DNA of 64,000 bases from Aestuariivivens sediminicola (GTDB taxonomy: Bacteria; Bacteroidota; Bacteroidia; Flavobacteriales; Flavobacteriaceae). Below, one piece after another: positions 27,569 to 36,992 of this stretch. Position 1 is the first letter of the stretch; every line of letters starts with the position of its first letter. The stretch spans positions 806,001-870,000 of the forward strand of contig NZ_JAKMCM010000001.1 in NCBI RefSeq assembly GCF_022662015.1, given 5' to 3'. The position numbers were made by a program, and so were the translations under genes. Under the pieces are notes generated by a model, which was not told the origin of the DNA, ran no database searches, and worked only from the letters and a program-made list of their open reading frames with translations.

Positions 27569-28702
27569 ATGATAAAATACAGTGTAATGTTCATGGCTCT
27601 ACTGCTATTGAGTAATTGTAAAACCAAATCGAACGACGAAAAAATTGATTCCCATGTTCATCCCCCGGAATCCGTATCGCTTTTCAAAACAGGCATGCAG
27701 GAAGGCGTATCCTGTTATAGAATTCCGTCTATTGTAACCACCCCAAACGGTGATTTACTCGCTGCAATAGATCAACGCGTACCATCCTGCGGGGATTTAA
27801 AATGGAGCAAGAATATCAATATCGTTACAAGAAGGAGTGAGGACAATGGTAAAAGCTGGACTCCTATTGAAACCGTTATTGATTTTCCTGAAGGACAATC
27901 TGCTTCCGATCCCTCAATGATCGTTGATACCATTACGGAAACTATTTTTCTGTTTTATAATTATATGAATTTGGAAACCGAAAAAGACATCTATTATTTG
28001 CATGTCATGCAAAGCACTGACGATGGAAAAACCTGGTCCGAACCAAAAGATATTACTTCGCAAATAACGACATCAGAATGGGAAAAAGATTTTAAATTTA
28101 TCACTTCCGGAAGAGGCATACAAACACGTTCGGGAAAACTTTTGCATACTATGGTAAACTTAAACAGAGGATTACACATTTTTGGAAGTGACGACCATGG
28201 TAAAACATGGTACTTCATAGACCAGCCCATCCAACCTGGCGATGAGTCAAAAATTGTTGAACTTGCAGATGGGACTTTGATGATTAATTCTCGGGTTAAC
28301 AAAAAAGGTATGCGCTATGTCCATCGATCTACCGATGAGGGCCAAACTTGGGTTACTAAGGCCGAAACCGAGTTAATAGATCCGGGTTGTAATGCCAGTA
28401 TCATTCGTTACACATCGACAAAAGATGGATTCGCGAAGAACCGGTTGCTGTTCTCAAACGCCAAATCAGCTAAAGACCGAATGAATATGACCGTAAGAAT
28501 AAGCTATGATGAAGGTCTGACCTGGAGTGAAGGCAAAACCATTTATGCCGGATCATCCGCATACTCCTCATTAACCGTTTTGCCAAATGGAGATATCGGG
28601 TTGTTTTTCGAAAAGGACGATTACACCAATAACGAATTTACCAGCTTCTCCCTCGAGTGGCTCACTGACGGAGAAGATAAACTTGAAGATATAAAGCGGT
28701 AA
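27569..28702 (+). CDS. Exo-alpha-sialidase family lipoprotein (first copy)
   Basis: The start is taken at MIKYSVMFMALLLLSNC (ATG 27569), giving 377 residues with a lipobox Cys; the frame is open further upstream inside the epimerase gene. The six-bladed sialidase propeller is shown by 'YRIPSIVTTPNGDLLAAIDQR', the RIP-type motif with the first Arg, and five Asp-box repeats (SEDNGKSW, STDDGKTW, SDDHGKTW, STDEGQTW, SYDEGLTW). The carboxylate-binding Arg triad appears complete by eye. It should release terminal sialic acid at the cell surface or periplasm. It is tightly spaced after the epimerase and before the GH20-SGNH gene. Confidence 0.93.
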   Translation: MIKYSVMFMALLLLSNCKTKSNDEKIDSHVHPPESVSLFKTGMQEGVSCYRIPSIVTTPNGDLLAAIDQRVPSCGDLKWSKNINIVTRRSEDNGKSWTPIETVIDFPEGQSASDPSMIVDTITETIFLFYNYMNLETEKDIYYLHVMQSTDDGKTWSEPKDITSQITTSEWEKDFKFITSGRGIQTRSGKLLHTMVNLNRGLHIFGSDDHGKTWYFIDQPIQPGDESKIVELADGTLMINSRVNKKGMRYVHRSTDEGQTWVTKAETELIDPGCNASIIRYTSTKDGFAKNRLLFSNAKSAKDRMNMTVRISYDEGLTWSEGKTIYAGSSAYSSLTVLPNGDIGLFFEKDDYTNNEFTSFSLEWLTDGEDKLEDIKR

Positions 28703-31315
28703 ATGCAACATAAAAGTCCTAATTGTTCGTTGTTCTTTTTCCTTGGAGTATGCATGACATTTCATCTGTATTCGCAAGATTTAGAAAGTACATTTGAATC
28801 TCATCTGTCGGCAGAACAACTCAACAATGCCCCTGTAAAACTGATTCCCTTTCCTCAAGAGGTGCAATGGCAAAAAGGTACGGTTCATGTTACAGAGGTA
28901 AATATTCAGAGCAATACAAATCTAAATCCCACAACAAATGCGCTTATAGAAACCATTTTTAATCCTAACAGCATTAAAAATAAAGCCAAAGGGTTTTATC
29001 TGAAATTTACACCTGATGAACAGATGTCCGCCGAAGGCTATGCCTTAAGTGTCCAAGAAAAAGGTGTTGAAATTAGATTTAAAACCGAAGCCGGACGTTT
29101 TTATGGCTTGCAAACCTTGCGACAACTTACATCAACCACCCATGGGGAAACCCATATACAGCTTTGTGAAATAACTGATGCTCCTGCGCACAGTGTCCGT
29201 GGCTTCATGTTAGATGTAGGACGAAATTTTATAGGTTTGGATATTCTAAAGGAACAACTCGATATTATGGCGAGATATAAGTTAAATGTGTTCCAATGGC
29301 ATTTAACGGACCGCCCTGCATGGCGTATCCAAAATAAGAAGTACCCGGAACTCACCTTAGCCAAGAACCACCGCCAAACAAGAAATCCCGGAAAATATTA
29401 TACGTATAATGAGATCAGAGAGTTGATTGCCTATGCCAAGGACAGGCATATTTCTGTTATTCCAGAAATAGACATGCCCGGACACAGCGACTCGTTTACT
29501 ACTGCAATGGGCTACCCTATGTCCTCAGAAAAAGGAATGATAGCTCTTGAAAACATATTAAATGAATTCTTCAGTGAAATCCCGAAAGACATGTGTCCAA
29601 CCATACATTTGGGTTCAGATGAGGTTGAAATTGACAATCCCGAAGTATTTATGAACAAAATGATTGGTATTTGCCAAGATCATGAGCGTGATGTCATCGT
29701 TTGGAATCCCGGTCTCAAAATCGACCATGACGTCATAAGACAAACCTGGAGACCTAACAATCTTGAAAACAAGGGGTACCGAGAAATCGATTCCTGGAAT
29801 AGTTATTTAAACAACAGCGAACCCATGACGGCCATTCCGAAATTATTGTTTAAACCCATTGGATATGGTTCGAAGAACACCATATTAGGAGGAATACTCT
29901 GTCTTTGGCCCGATGTGCGCCTCAACGCCGAAACCGACTTTATTGATCAAAATCCATTATATCCTGCCTTGCTGGCCTATTCCTGGAGCACCTGGACCGG
30001 TGATATTGAAAAAAGCTCCGATCGCTACCTGACCATGTTACCTGAAAGGGGCTCTTCGGCTTTTCATTATTTTAAGGCCTTTGAAGACTTTCTGCTTTAT
30101 CATAAGATTCGCTTTTTTAAAAACAAACCTTTTCCTTATGTTAGACAGGCTAATAGAGAATGGTTGCTCTATAAATCGGAAGACGCTTTCGACGGTCAAC
30201 TTTTGGAGAAAAAAATAATGCGTAGAGCACCTATAGACACCACGAATTGGATAAGCGCAGTTGGCAACACCATCATTATCAAGGACCGGTTTAAACAAGG
30301 TGGTTATTTTCCAGAAGCTCAAGTCGACGATGTCGTATATGCGATCACCACATTGCATGCGGAACATGAGGAAACCGTTAAAGCCTGGATTGGATTTGAA
30401 ACACCTTTAAGAGCGAACAGGACCTATACCGGCATAGCAGAGCGAGGCACCTGGGATGCCAATGGTGGAACCATCTGGTTAAACGGAGAAGAATTGGAGG
30501 CACCTAACTGGGAGCATCCCGGATGGAAGCCATCAAAGCGCGACGGCTGGGGAAGCAAGGAAGATCAGGAGGTCCCATGGCGCAAAGAAGAATTATATTG
30601 GACACGAGAGCCGATTCATATACACCTTAATAAAGGAAGCAACAGGCTTGTATTTCGAGTACCTTCGACCTCAGATTATCAAAACTGGATGTTTACCTTT
30701 GCTCCCATAGAGCGTATCAAAACATATTCGAATCACTACTACCAACGAAAAGCCCGGTTCGAAGGAGAACCGGACACGGATAACGAATTGATTTTTTTAG
30801 GGAACAGTATTACGGAAGGAGGCAACTGGAAACTTCTTTTTCCGGAGCACAATGTCATAAACAGGGGTATAAGCGGCGACGTTACCGATGGTATTTTAAA
30901 CAGGATAGACGAAATCACATCATCACGACCCTCAAAAGTGTTTTTGTTAATCGGAACTAATGATATGGCTCGGGGGAAAAGTGTAGATGATGTGCTGGAT
31001 GGCACACGTCAGATTATAGAGCAGATTCAAAAAAAATCAGAGCACACTAAAATATACCTTCAAAGCATATTGCCAATTCATCCTCATGTGGGTCAAAAGT
31101 TTTCCGGTCATAAAAAAAACCACGACAACATTTTAATGGCCAACAAGGCTTTGGAAGAATTAGCGCAAGCACTTCATGTCGAATTTATTGATCTTCACTC
31201 GTCCATGAGTAACAGGAAGAAGTACCTGAAACCAAAATACACCAACGACGGACTGCATTTAAGTGAAAACGGGTATAAAAAATGGAAAAAAATAATTCGT
31301 CAATATGTCAACTAA
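28703..31315 (+). CDS. Fusion: GH20 beta-N-acetylhexosaminidase plus C-terminal SGNH/GDSL esterase
   Basis: The 870-residue protein has a signal peptide. A GH20 N-terminal domain (about 45-160) is followed by the catalytic barrel with 'WHLTDRPAWRIQNKKYPELT', 'VIPEIDMPGHS' and the catalytic Asp306-Glu307 in 'HLGSDEV'. A beta-sandwich linker (about 500-680) leads to an SGNH hydrolase domain (about 695-870) with 'FLGNSITEGG' (Ser), 'RGISGDV' (Gly), 'LLIGTND' (Asn) and 'NDGLHLS' (Asp/His). GH20 removes terminal GlcNAc/GalNAc. The esterase could remove O-acetyl groups from sialic acid or other sugars so the enzymes can act. The esterase substrate is inferred from context. Confidence 0.9.
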   Translation: MQHKSPNCSLFFFLGVCMTFHLYSQDLESTFESHLSAEQLNNAPVKLIPFPQEVQWQKGTVHVTEVNIQSNTNLNPTTNALIETIFNPNSIKNKAKGFYLKFTPDEQMSAEGYALSVQEKGVEIRFKTEAGRFYGLQTLRQLTSTTHGETHIQLCEITDAPAHSVRGFMLDVGRNFIGLDILKEQLDIMARYKLNVFQWHLTDRPAWRIQNKKYPELTLAKNHRQTRNPGKYYTYNEIRELIAYAKDRHISVIPEIDMPGHSDSFTTAMGYPMSSEKGMIALENILNEFFSEIPKDMCPTIHLGSDEVEIDNPEVFMNKMIGICQDHERDVIVWNPGLKIDHDVIRQTWRPNNLENKGYREIDSWNSYLNNSEPMTAIPKLLFKPIGYGSKNTILGGILCLWPDVRLNAETDFIDQNPLYPALLAYSWSTWTGDIEKSSDRYLTMLPERGSSAFHYFKAFEDFLLYHKIRFFKNKPFPYVRQANREWLLYKSEDAFDGQLLEKKIMRRAPIDTTNWISAVGNTIIIKDRFKQGGYFPEAQVDDVVYAITTLHAEHEETVKAWIGFETPLRANRTYTGIAERGTWDANGGTIWLNGEELEAPNWEHPGWKPSKRDGWGSKEDQEVPWRKEELYWTREPIHIHLNKGSNRLVFRVPSTSDYQNWMFTFAPIERIKTYSNHYYQRKARFEGEPDTDNELIFLGNSITEGGNWKLLFPEHNVINRGISGDVTDGILNRIDEITSSRPSKVFLLIGTNDMARGKSVDDVLDGTRQIIEQIQKKSEHTKIYLQSILPIHPHVGQKFSGHKKNHDNILMANKALEELAQALHVEFIDLHSSMSNRKKYLKPKYTNDGLHLSENGYKKWKKIIRQYVN

Positions 31316-32090
31316 CAAAACGAAAAGACCACGCCCTTATGTATTGTCAGAGACCAACTGGAAAGATCTGAAAACGCAGGATTTTACAGTTGCAGTCTTA
31401 CCATGGGGTGCGACAGAGGCCCATAACTATCATCTCCCTTATGGAACCGACCACTATCTCGCTGAAAAAGTGGCCATCTCCAGTGCGGGCAAAGCCTGGA
31501 AACAAGGCGCCAGGGTTATCGTGCTTCCAACGATCCCCTTTGGTGTGAATACAGGGCAGATAGCCATTCCACTGTGCATGAATATGAATCCCAGTACACA
31601 ATATGCCGTTTTGAAAGACACCGTTCAGGTTTTAGCACATCATAACATCAAAAAATTAGTCATCGTTAATGCCCATGGAGGGAATAACTTCAAGCACATG
31701 GTGCGCGAGTTGGGTTTGGAATTTCCCTCTGTCTTCTGTTGCGCCGTTAATTGGTGGCAATCCGTTAAAGCGGAATCGTTTTTTGAAGAACCCGGAGATC
31801 ATGCTGGAGAATTGGAAACAGCCACCATGCTTTTTCTCAAACCAGAATTGGTCCTTCCCCCTGAGCATTGGGGTCAAGGTAAAAGTAAATCATTTAAGAT
31901 CAAAGGATTAAAAGAGGGTTGGGTCAGTGCGCAACGTCAATGGCACAAAGTAAGTGAAGATACCGGTGTGGGCAACCCAAAAATGGCAACCAAAGACAAA
32001 GGTGAAAAATTCTTCAACGCGGTGACAACCCAAATAGCTTCGTTTCTTGAAGAAATACACAGTGCTGATTTAAATGATATGTACGAGTAG
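31305..32090 (+). CDS. Creatininase-family amidohydrolase in the sialic acid locus
   Basis: The 261-residue protein overlaps the end of the fusion gene by 11 bases. It shows the creatininase family metal-binding pattern: 'LPWGATEAHNYHLPYGTDHYLAE' (Glu, His, Asp), 'VIVNAHGGNNF' and 'PGDHAGELETATM' (Asp-His...Glu). The family hydrolyses cyclic or linear amides using two metal ions (creatininase, ArfB, MftE). No signal peptide is present, so it acts in the cytoplasm. A role in sialic acid catabolism is not established. The tight translational coupling suggests it processes an imported product such as an unusual N-acyl or lactam form. Confidence 0.85.
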   Translation: MSTNKTKRPRPYVLSETNWKDLKTQDFTVAVLPWGATEAHNYHLPYGTDHYLAEKVAISSAGKAWKQGARVIVLPTIPFGVNTGQIAIPLCMNMNPSTQYAVLKDTVQVLAHHNIKKLVIVNAHGGNNFKHMVRELGLEFPSVFCCAVNWWQSVKAESFFEEPGDHAGELETATMLFLKPELVLPPEHWGQGKSKSFKIKGLKEGWVSAQRQWHKVSEDTGVGNPKMATKDKGEKFFNAVTTQIASFLEEIHSADLNDMYE

Positions 32091-32112
32091 AAACAAAGAA
32101 CCCTTAAACCAT

Positions 32113-33273
32113 ATGCATCCCTTAAAACCATTTATTTACTTTATTGTTATTCTGTTGATCAGTGCTGGCTGCAAGTCTAAAGACAAACGCCATCCACAGG
32201 CACCTGGAACCACTCTCCAAAATGAGAACATCACGTTGAATCCAATATTTATAAAAGGCCAAAACGGATACGCCTGCTTTAGAATACCCGCAATTGTTGT
32301 AACACATGATGGCAGTATACTCGCTTTTTCCGAGGCAAGAAAGAATAGCTGTTCAGATACAGGAGATATTGATTTGGTTATGCGAAAATCCACCGATAAT
32401 GGCACATCATGGGGTGAGATTAAGGTCATTTGGGATGATGGCGAAAATGTGTGCGGAAATCCTGCTCCCGTTATAGATGCGGAAACCGGACGCATTCACT
32501 TGTTGTCAACCTGGAACCTTGGTGAAGATCATGAATCTGAAATTATTGAAGGCACGAGCAAGGGGACACGTGAAATCGTACATTTAATTTCAAACGATGA
32601 CGGTAACACCTGGACCACTCCGAGAAACATAACCAAATCGGTGAAGTTACCCAACTGGACCTGGTATGCCACAGGACCGGTTCACGGGATACAATTAAAG
32701 AATGAAACATTTAAGGGAAGGTTGGTTATCCCCTGCGATTTCATTGAATCCCAATCAAAAAAGATGTATTCCCATATAATTTATTCAGACGACAATGGGC
32801 AGACCTGGCAATTGGGTGGGATTGCACCCAATGATAAGGTTAACGAATCGACGGTAGCCGAACTTGAAAACGGTGATTTGCTCCTAAATATGCGCAATTA
32901 TAATCGAGACAGTATTCAAGGGCGGCAAATCGCCTTTAGTAGTGATGGTGGTTTAACCTGGAAAGATCAGTATATTGAGGAAAATTTGCCCGAACCCGTT
33001 TGCCAGGGTGCTTTACTGGGTGTAGAAAGGAATGACAAACAGGTGTTACTGTTTTCAAATCCATCCAATAATGAGTCAAGAACCAATATGACGGTCACTT
33101 TGAGTAGGGATCAGGGAAAATCGTGGAACGAAAAAATCAGCATTTATAAAGAACACGCTGCTTATTCGGATTTAGCTGAGCTTAAAAATGGTGCAATTGC
33201 CGTTGTTTTTGAAGCCGGTATTGAAAATGCCTACGAGGGTATCTTTATAAAAACAATAACATTGGAAGACTGA
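32113..33273 (+). CDS. nanH: Exo-alpha-sialidase family lipoprotein (second copy)
   Basis: The start is taken at MHPLKPFIYF (ATG 32113), giving 386 residues with lipobox 'LLISAGC'. It is a more canonical sialidase: 'YACFRIPAIVVTHDGSILAFSEAR' (FRIP motif), Asp boxes 'STDNGTSW', 'SNDDGNTW', 'SDDNGQTW', 'SSDGGLTW' and 'SRDQGKSW', and later catalytic-type 'NESTVAELENGDLLLNMRN' (Glu region) and 'AYSDLAEL' (Tyr region). It cleaves alpha-linked sialic acids on glycoconjugates at the surface. Its sequence differs clearly from the first copy, suggesting a different linkage preference. It precedes the GH2 gene by about 115 bases. Confidence 0.94.
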   Translation: MHPLKPFIYFIVILLISAGCKSKDKRHPQAPGTTLQNENITLNPIFIKGQNGYACFRIPAIVVTHDGSILAFSEARKNSCSDTGDIDLVMRKSTDNGTSWGEIKVIWDDGENVCGNPAPVIDAETGRIHLLSTWNLGEDHESEIIEGTSKGTREIVHLISNDDGNTWTTPRNITKSVKLPNWTWYATGPVHGIQLKNETFKGRLVIPCDFIESQSKKMYSHIIYSDDNGQTWQLGGIAPNDKVNESTVAELENGDLLLNMRNYNRDSIQGRQIAFSSDGGLTWKDQYIEENLPEPVCQGALLGVERNDKQVLLFSNPSNNESRTNMTVTLSRDQGKSWNEKISIYKEHAAYSDLAELKNGAIAVVFEAGIENAYEGIFIKTITLED

Positions 33274-33389
33274 TCGCGGTATGATATGTATACTGTACTT
33301 GAGGTGACCTTTCGTGTTTTGGTATTTTAACGGTATCTGCGTATAACAACAATACCTCAATTTGATAGCACATTTTAAAATTGAAATAT

Positions 33390-36300
33390 ATGTTTGGTTT
33401 TGGATTACATAGTTTTAAAAAACACTTGCTTGTCGGGCTCATGTTTATTTTGACACAGGCCTATTCTCAGATCCCGGACCCCATAGCGAATTACAAAGAC
33501 TATATTGAAAATGAACAGATCATAGAAGAAAATAAGCTGGCTTCCCACGCCTCATTCACATCATTTACCTCGGTCGATGCTGCAATGAGAAACAGGCCTG
33601 AATTTTACCAATCGTTGGATGGGGTATGGAAATTTAACTGGGTAAAAAATCCAAAGGATCGGCCGATAACCTTTATGAATCCAGATTTTGACATCTCCAA
33701 CTTTGACAGTATTAAAGTCCCGGCTAATTGGGAGTTGGAAGGCTTTGGGATTCCCATTTATGTGAACCATCAGTACGAATTTGCCGATTTTAAGGCCCCT
33801 GTTGCAGAAGACATGGAATTTATCGATGGAAGATATCCCAAAAATCCGGGTAAGGTCCCCAATGACTATAATCCTGTCGGGACCTATCGTCGCGACTTTA
33901 ATTTGGATGACACCTGGAAGGGTAAAGAAATTGTCTTGCATATAGGCGCCATGAAATCAGGTGGTTTCGTATGGCTCAACGGTCAGTATATCGGGTATTC
34001 ACAAGGCAGCAAACTGCCTGCTGAATTTAATATTACCGAAGCCGCCAAAACCGGGAAAAATGTCCTAGCCATTCAAATATTCAGATGGACAGATGGGTCC
34101 TATCTGGAGTGTCAGGATTTTTGGAGAATAAGTGGCATTGAACGCAGTGTGTTTGTCTATGCACAGCCCAAAATTCGCATTGCGGACTTTGAGGTATTAT
34201 CCACTTTGGATGCATCTTATACAAATGGCGTATTTGACCTTTCCGTGATCCTGGAAAACAAATTAGCAAAAAACCAACTCGGTAAGGTCTCATACAAGAT
34301 ATTAAACGATAAATCGTCAGCCGTTTTAACAGGAAGCACGTCATTTTCTGTCGAGGGAAACAGCACTCAGGAACTCGTTTTAAATGGCACCCTTAACCAG
34401 GTAAAACCCTGGAGTGCAGAGCATCCAAATCTTTATACCTTGGTTATAGAAACGGAGGACAAAAAAGGAAACCTACTCGAGGCTACTGCTGTAAAGATTG
34501 GGTTCCGGTCCGTTGAAATAAAACAAGGTCGCCTTCTGGTCAACGGACAATGCATTACTTTAAAGGGCATCAATACGCAGGAAACGGATCCAGATACGGG
34601 TCATGTGATGTCTGATGACCTCATCTTAAAAGACATTACCTTGTGGAAACAGCATAATATAAATGCGGTTCGTTTAAGTCATTATCCCAGGGGAAAACGC
34701 TTTTATGAACTCTGCGACATGCATGGTATCTATGTTATTGATGAGGCCAATATAGAATCGCATGGTATGTATTATGGTAAATATTCACTGGCTAAAAATT
34801 CCAATTGGGAAAGAGCGCACCTTGATCGCATGATTCGTATGGTACAGCGCGATCGCAACCACCCTTCCGTCATCATATGGTCCATGGGGAACGAAGCGGG
34901 CAATGGCGAAAATTTTTATAAGGGATATAAGGCCATCAAACAACATGATAAGACCAAAAGACCTGTTCAATATGAACGCCCTTATAAAGATTACGATGGG
35001 AGTCTTTATGACATGGATTGGAATACCGATATTATTGTCCCGCAATATCCATCACCTCAAACATTCGAGACCATTGGAAAGTCAAAAACAGACCGTCCGT
35101 TTATCCCCAGTGAATATGCACATGCCATGGGTAACAGTACAGGAAATTTTCAGGACTATTGGGACATTATAGAACAATACGACCATCTGCAAGGCGGATT
35201 TATCTGGGATTGGGTCGATCAGTCCATATGGAAAACCAATGAAAAAGGCGAACGCTATTATGCCTATGGAGGTGACTATGGGAACCATATGCCAACAGAC
35301 AATTCCTTTCTCAACAATGGCATCGTATTTCCGGATCGGACCCCTCAACCGGGTTTATATGAGGTAAAAAAGGCCCATGAATTTATTAACTTCAAACATA
35401 AAGGTGTAAATCGGCACAATGAGTTACGGGTATTAGTTGAAAACCTCTATGATTTCACGAATTTAGATCGATTTACATTGACGGCGAAGATTAAAGGAGA
35501 TGGCAGCGTTCTAAAAACCATAGTCATCCCGGATCATGCCGTAGAACCCCATACCGGAAAACTCATTAGAATTGATCTCAATGGTGTTGCCTTTAAGGAG
35601 AATACCGAATATTTTGTAGAGATCTCAGCAAAAACCAAAAATAGGTGGGGCCTGATTCCAAAAGACTTTGAAGTAGCTCATGAACAGATTGAATTGGTGG
35701 ATAAGTATAAACTATCTCCAACCCATAGCGAATGGAATGGTGCACTGACTATTGAGGAGTCCCCCAATTTTATACATGTTCATGGCAAAAGCTTTAGCAT
35801 AACCTTCGATAAGCGCAAAGGACAAATGACATCCTATGCTTATCACGAAAAGGAACTTCTGAAAAACGGTAATGGGCCGAGACCCAATTTCTGGCGCCCT
35901 GTTACCGATAATGACCTGGGTAACCGCATGGCGCAACATAACATCGAATGGAAGCGGGCCTCCCTGGATTTAAAAGTGAAGCATTTCGAGGTTATAAAAG
36001 GTGACGAAGCTCCTCTAAAGATTGGCATCACCTATGATCTCCCCGGGGTAGAAACAACATTTAAATCCATCTACACCCTATTTGGAAATGGCGTCATTAA
36101 AATCGACAATACATTACATGAAACCCATTATGAAGCCGATATCCCACGTGTGGGAATGCGCATGCAGTTGCAAAAGGAATATGATAGTTTGACCTACTAT
36201 GGCAGAGGCCCTTGGGAAAATTATCACGATAGAAAAGCCTCGGCCTTCATGGATATTTACAGGCAAACCGTTAAGGAACAATACGTCCCCTATATACGTC

Positions 36301-36707
36301 CCCAGGAAAACGGCTATAAAACAGATACGCGATGGCTGGCCATTTACAATACAAACCACGAAGGGCTGCTTTTTGTAACGGATCAGGTCCAACCGGGTTT
36401 TGGCTTTAGCGCTCATCATATGCCCAATGAGATGTTCGATGTGACATCCGGTCTTGATTACAAGGGAAATGAGGCTAACCCAAGCAAACATACTACAGAT
36501 ATCACAGCTCAGGATCTGGTACAAATCAATATCGATCTGAAACAACGCGGACTTGGAGGCGATGACAGTTGGTACGCCAAACCTCAGAAGAAATATAGGA
36601 TCAGTGGCCAGTTAAAACACCAATATGGTTTTTATTTGATCCCTTTCAAAGGATGGAATGAAGAGGATTTTATATCGGCGGGTAAATTATATGCACATCA
36701 GGATTGA
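33390..36707 (+). CDS. GH2 beta-galactosidase (LacZ-like), exported
   Basis: The start is taken at the ATG at 33390, giving 1105 residues with a signal peptide (MFGFGLHSFKKHLLVGLMF...YSQ). The GH2 five-domain layout is present: sugar-binding domain ('WKFNWVKNPKDRP', 'VPANWELEGFG'), Ig-like domains, and a catalytic barrel with the acid/base Glu502 in 'WSMGNEAGN' and nucleophile Glu575 in 'IPSEYAHAMGN'. The C-terminal beta-gal small-chain domain includes 'YYGRGPWENYHDR'. It should remove terminal beta-galactose exposed after desialylation, in the periplasm. Confidence 0.95.
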   Translation: MFGFGLHSFKKHLLVGLMFILTQAYSQIPDPIANYKDYIENEQIIEENKLASHASFTSFTSVDAAMRNRPEFYQSLDGVWKFNWVKNPKDRPITFMNPDFDISNFDSIKVPANWELEGFGIPIYVNHQYEFADFKAPVAEDMEFIDGRYPKNPGKVPNDYNPVGTYRRDFNLDDTWKGKEIVLHIGAMKSGGFVWLNGQYIGYSQGSKLPAEFNITEAAKTGKNVLAIQIFRWTDGSYLECQDFWRISGIERSVFVYAQPKIRIADFEVLSTLDASYTNGVFDLSVILENKLAKNQLGKVSYKILNDKSSAVLTGSTSFSVEGNSTQELVLNGTLNQVKPWSAEHPNLYTLVIETEDKKGNLLEATAVKIGFRSVEIKQGRLLVNGQCITLKGINTQETDPDTGHVMSDDLILKDITLWKQHNINAVRLSHYPRGKRFYELCDMHGIYVIDEANIESHGMYYGKYSLAKNSNWERAHLDRMIRMVQRDRNHPSVIIWSMGNEAGNGENFYKGYKAIKQHDKTKRPVQYERPYKDYDGSLYDMDWNTDIIVPQYPSPQTFETIGKSKTDRPFIPSEYAHAMGNSTGNFQDYWDIIEQYDHLQGGFIWDWVDQSIWKTNEKGERYYAYGGDYGNHMPTDNSFLNNGIVFPDRTPQPGLYEVKKAHEFINFKHKGVNRHNELRVLVENLYDFTNLDRFTLTAKIKGDGSVLKTIVIPDHAVEPHTGKLIRIDLNGVAFKENTEYFVEISAKTKNRWGLIPKDFEVAHEQIELVDKYKLSPTHSEWNGALTIEESPNFIHVHGKSFSITFDKRKGQMTSYAYHEKELLKNGNGPRPNFWRPVTDNDLGNRMAQHNIEWKRASLDLKVKHFEVIKGDEAPLKIGITYDLPGVETTFKSIYTLFGNGVIKIDNTLHETHYEADIPRVGMRMQLQKEYDSLTYYGRGPWENYHDRKASAFMDIYRQTVKEQYVPYIRPQENGYKTDTRWLAIYNTNHEGLLFVTDQVQPGFGFSAHHMPNEMFDVTSGLDYKGNEANPSKHTTDITAQDLVQINIDLKQRGLGGDDSWYAKPQKKYRISGQLKHQYGFYLIPFKGWNEEDFISAGKLYAHQD

Positions 36708-36992
36708 ATTTTACAACTACCAATAAAGACAACCAATACCATACGCTATGGAATACTTCAATACCCTCCTGAACAGGATCTGCAAATGAAGACCCAAACA
36801 ATTTATATATTTAATATGTATGACATAATACTTTTATGTATATTTTCCCTATATTAGCATCCTGAAATTGATGAGCAAAGATTATCTATTTAATTTTCCT
36901 GGATCCGGTTATAGCCAATCGGACCCTTATGTCATTAAAAAACCTAATGCAGAGTGTTTCAATTATCTTGTTATTTTAAGACATCGCTGTCC
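36708..36992. other. 285-base intergenic region before the mutarotase-transporter gene
   Basis: A non-coding AT-rich region with the operator-like palindrome at 36815-36827 and a possible TATATTTT -7-like element at 36839-36846. No other feature was seen. Confidence 0.5.
36815..36827. promoter_or_regulatory. Operator-like palindrome TATGT-ATG-ACATA before the mutarotase-transporter gene
   Basis: Exact copy of the site before susC, including the following ATA. It probably marks a second promoter in the locus under the same GntR regulator. Confidence 0.65.

Noticed and set aside
33279-33299. TATGTATACTGTA before the GH2 gene as an operator copy
   Set aside because: Only the left half matches; the right half CTGTA is not ACATA. 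A degenerate site cannot be excluded but is not supported.
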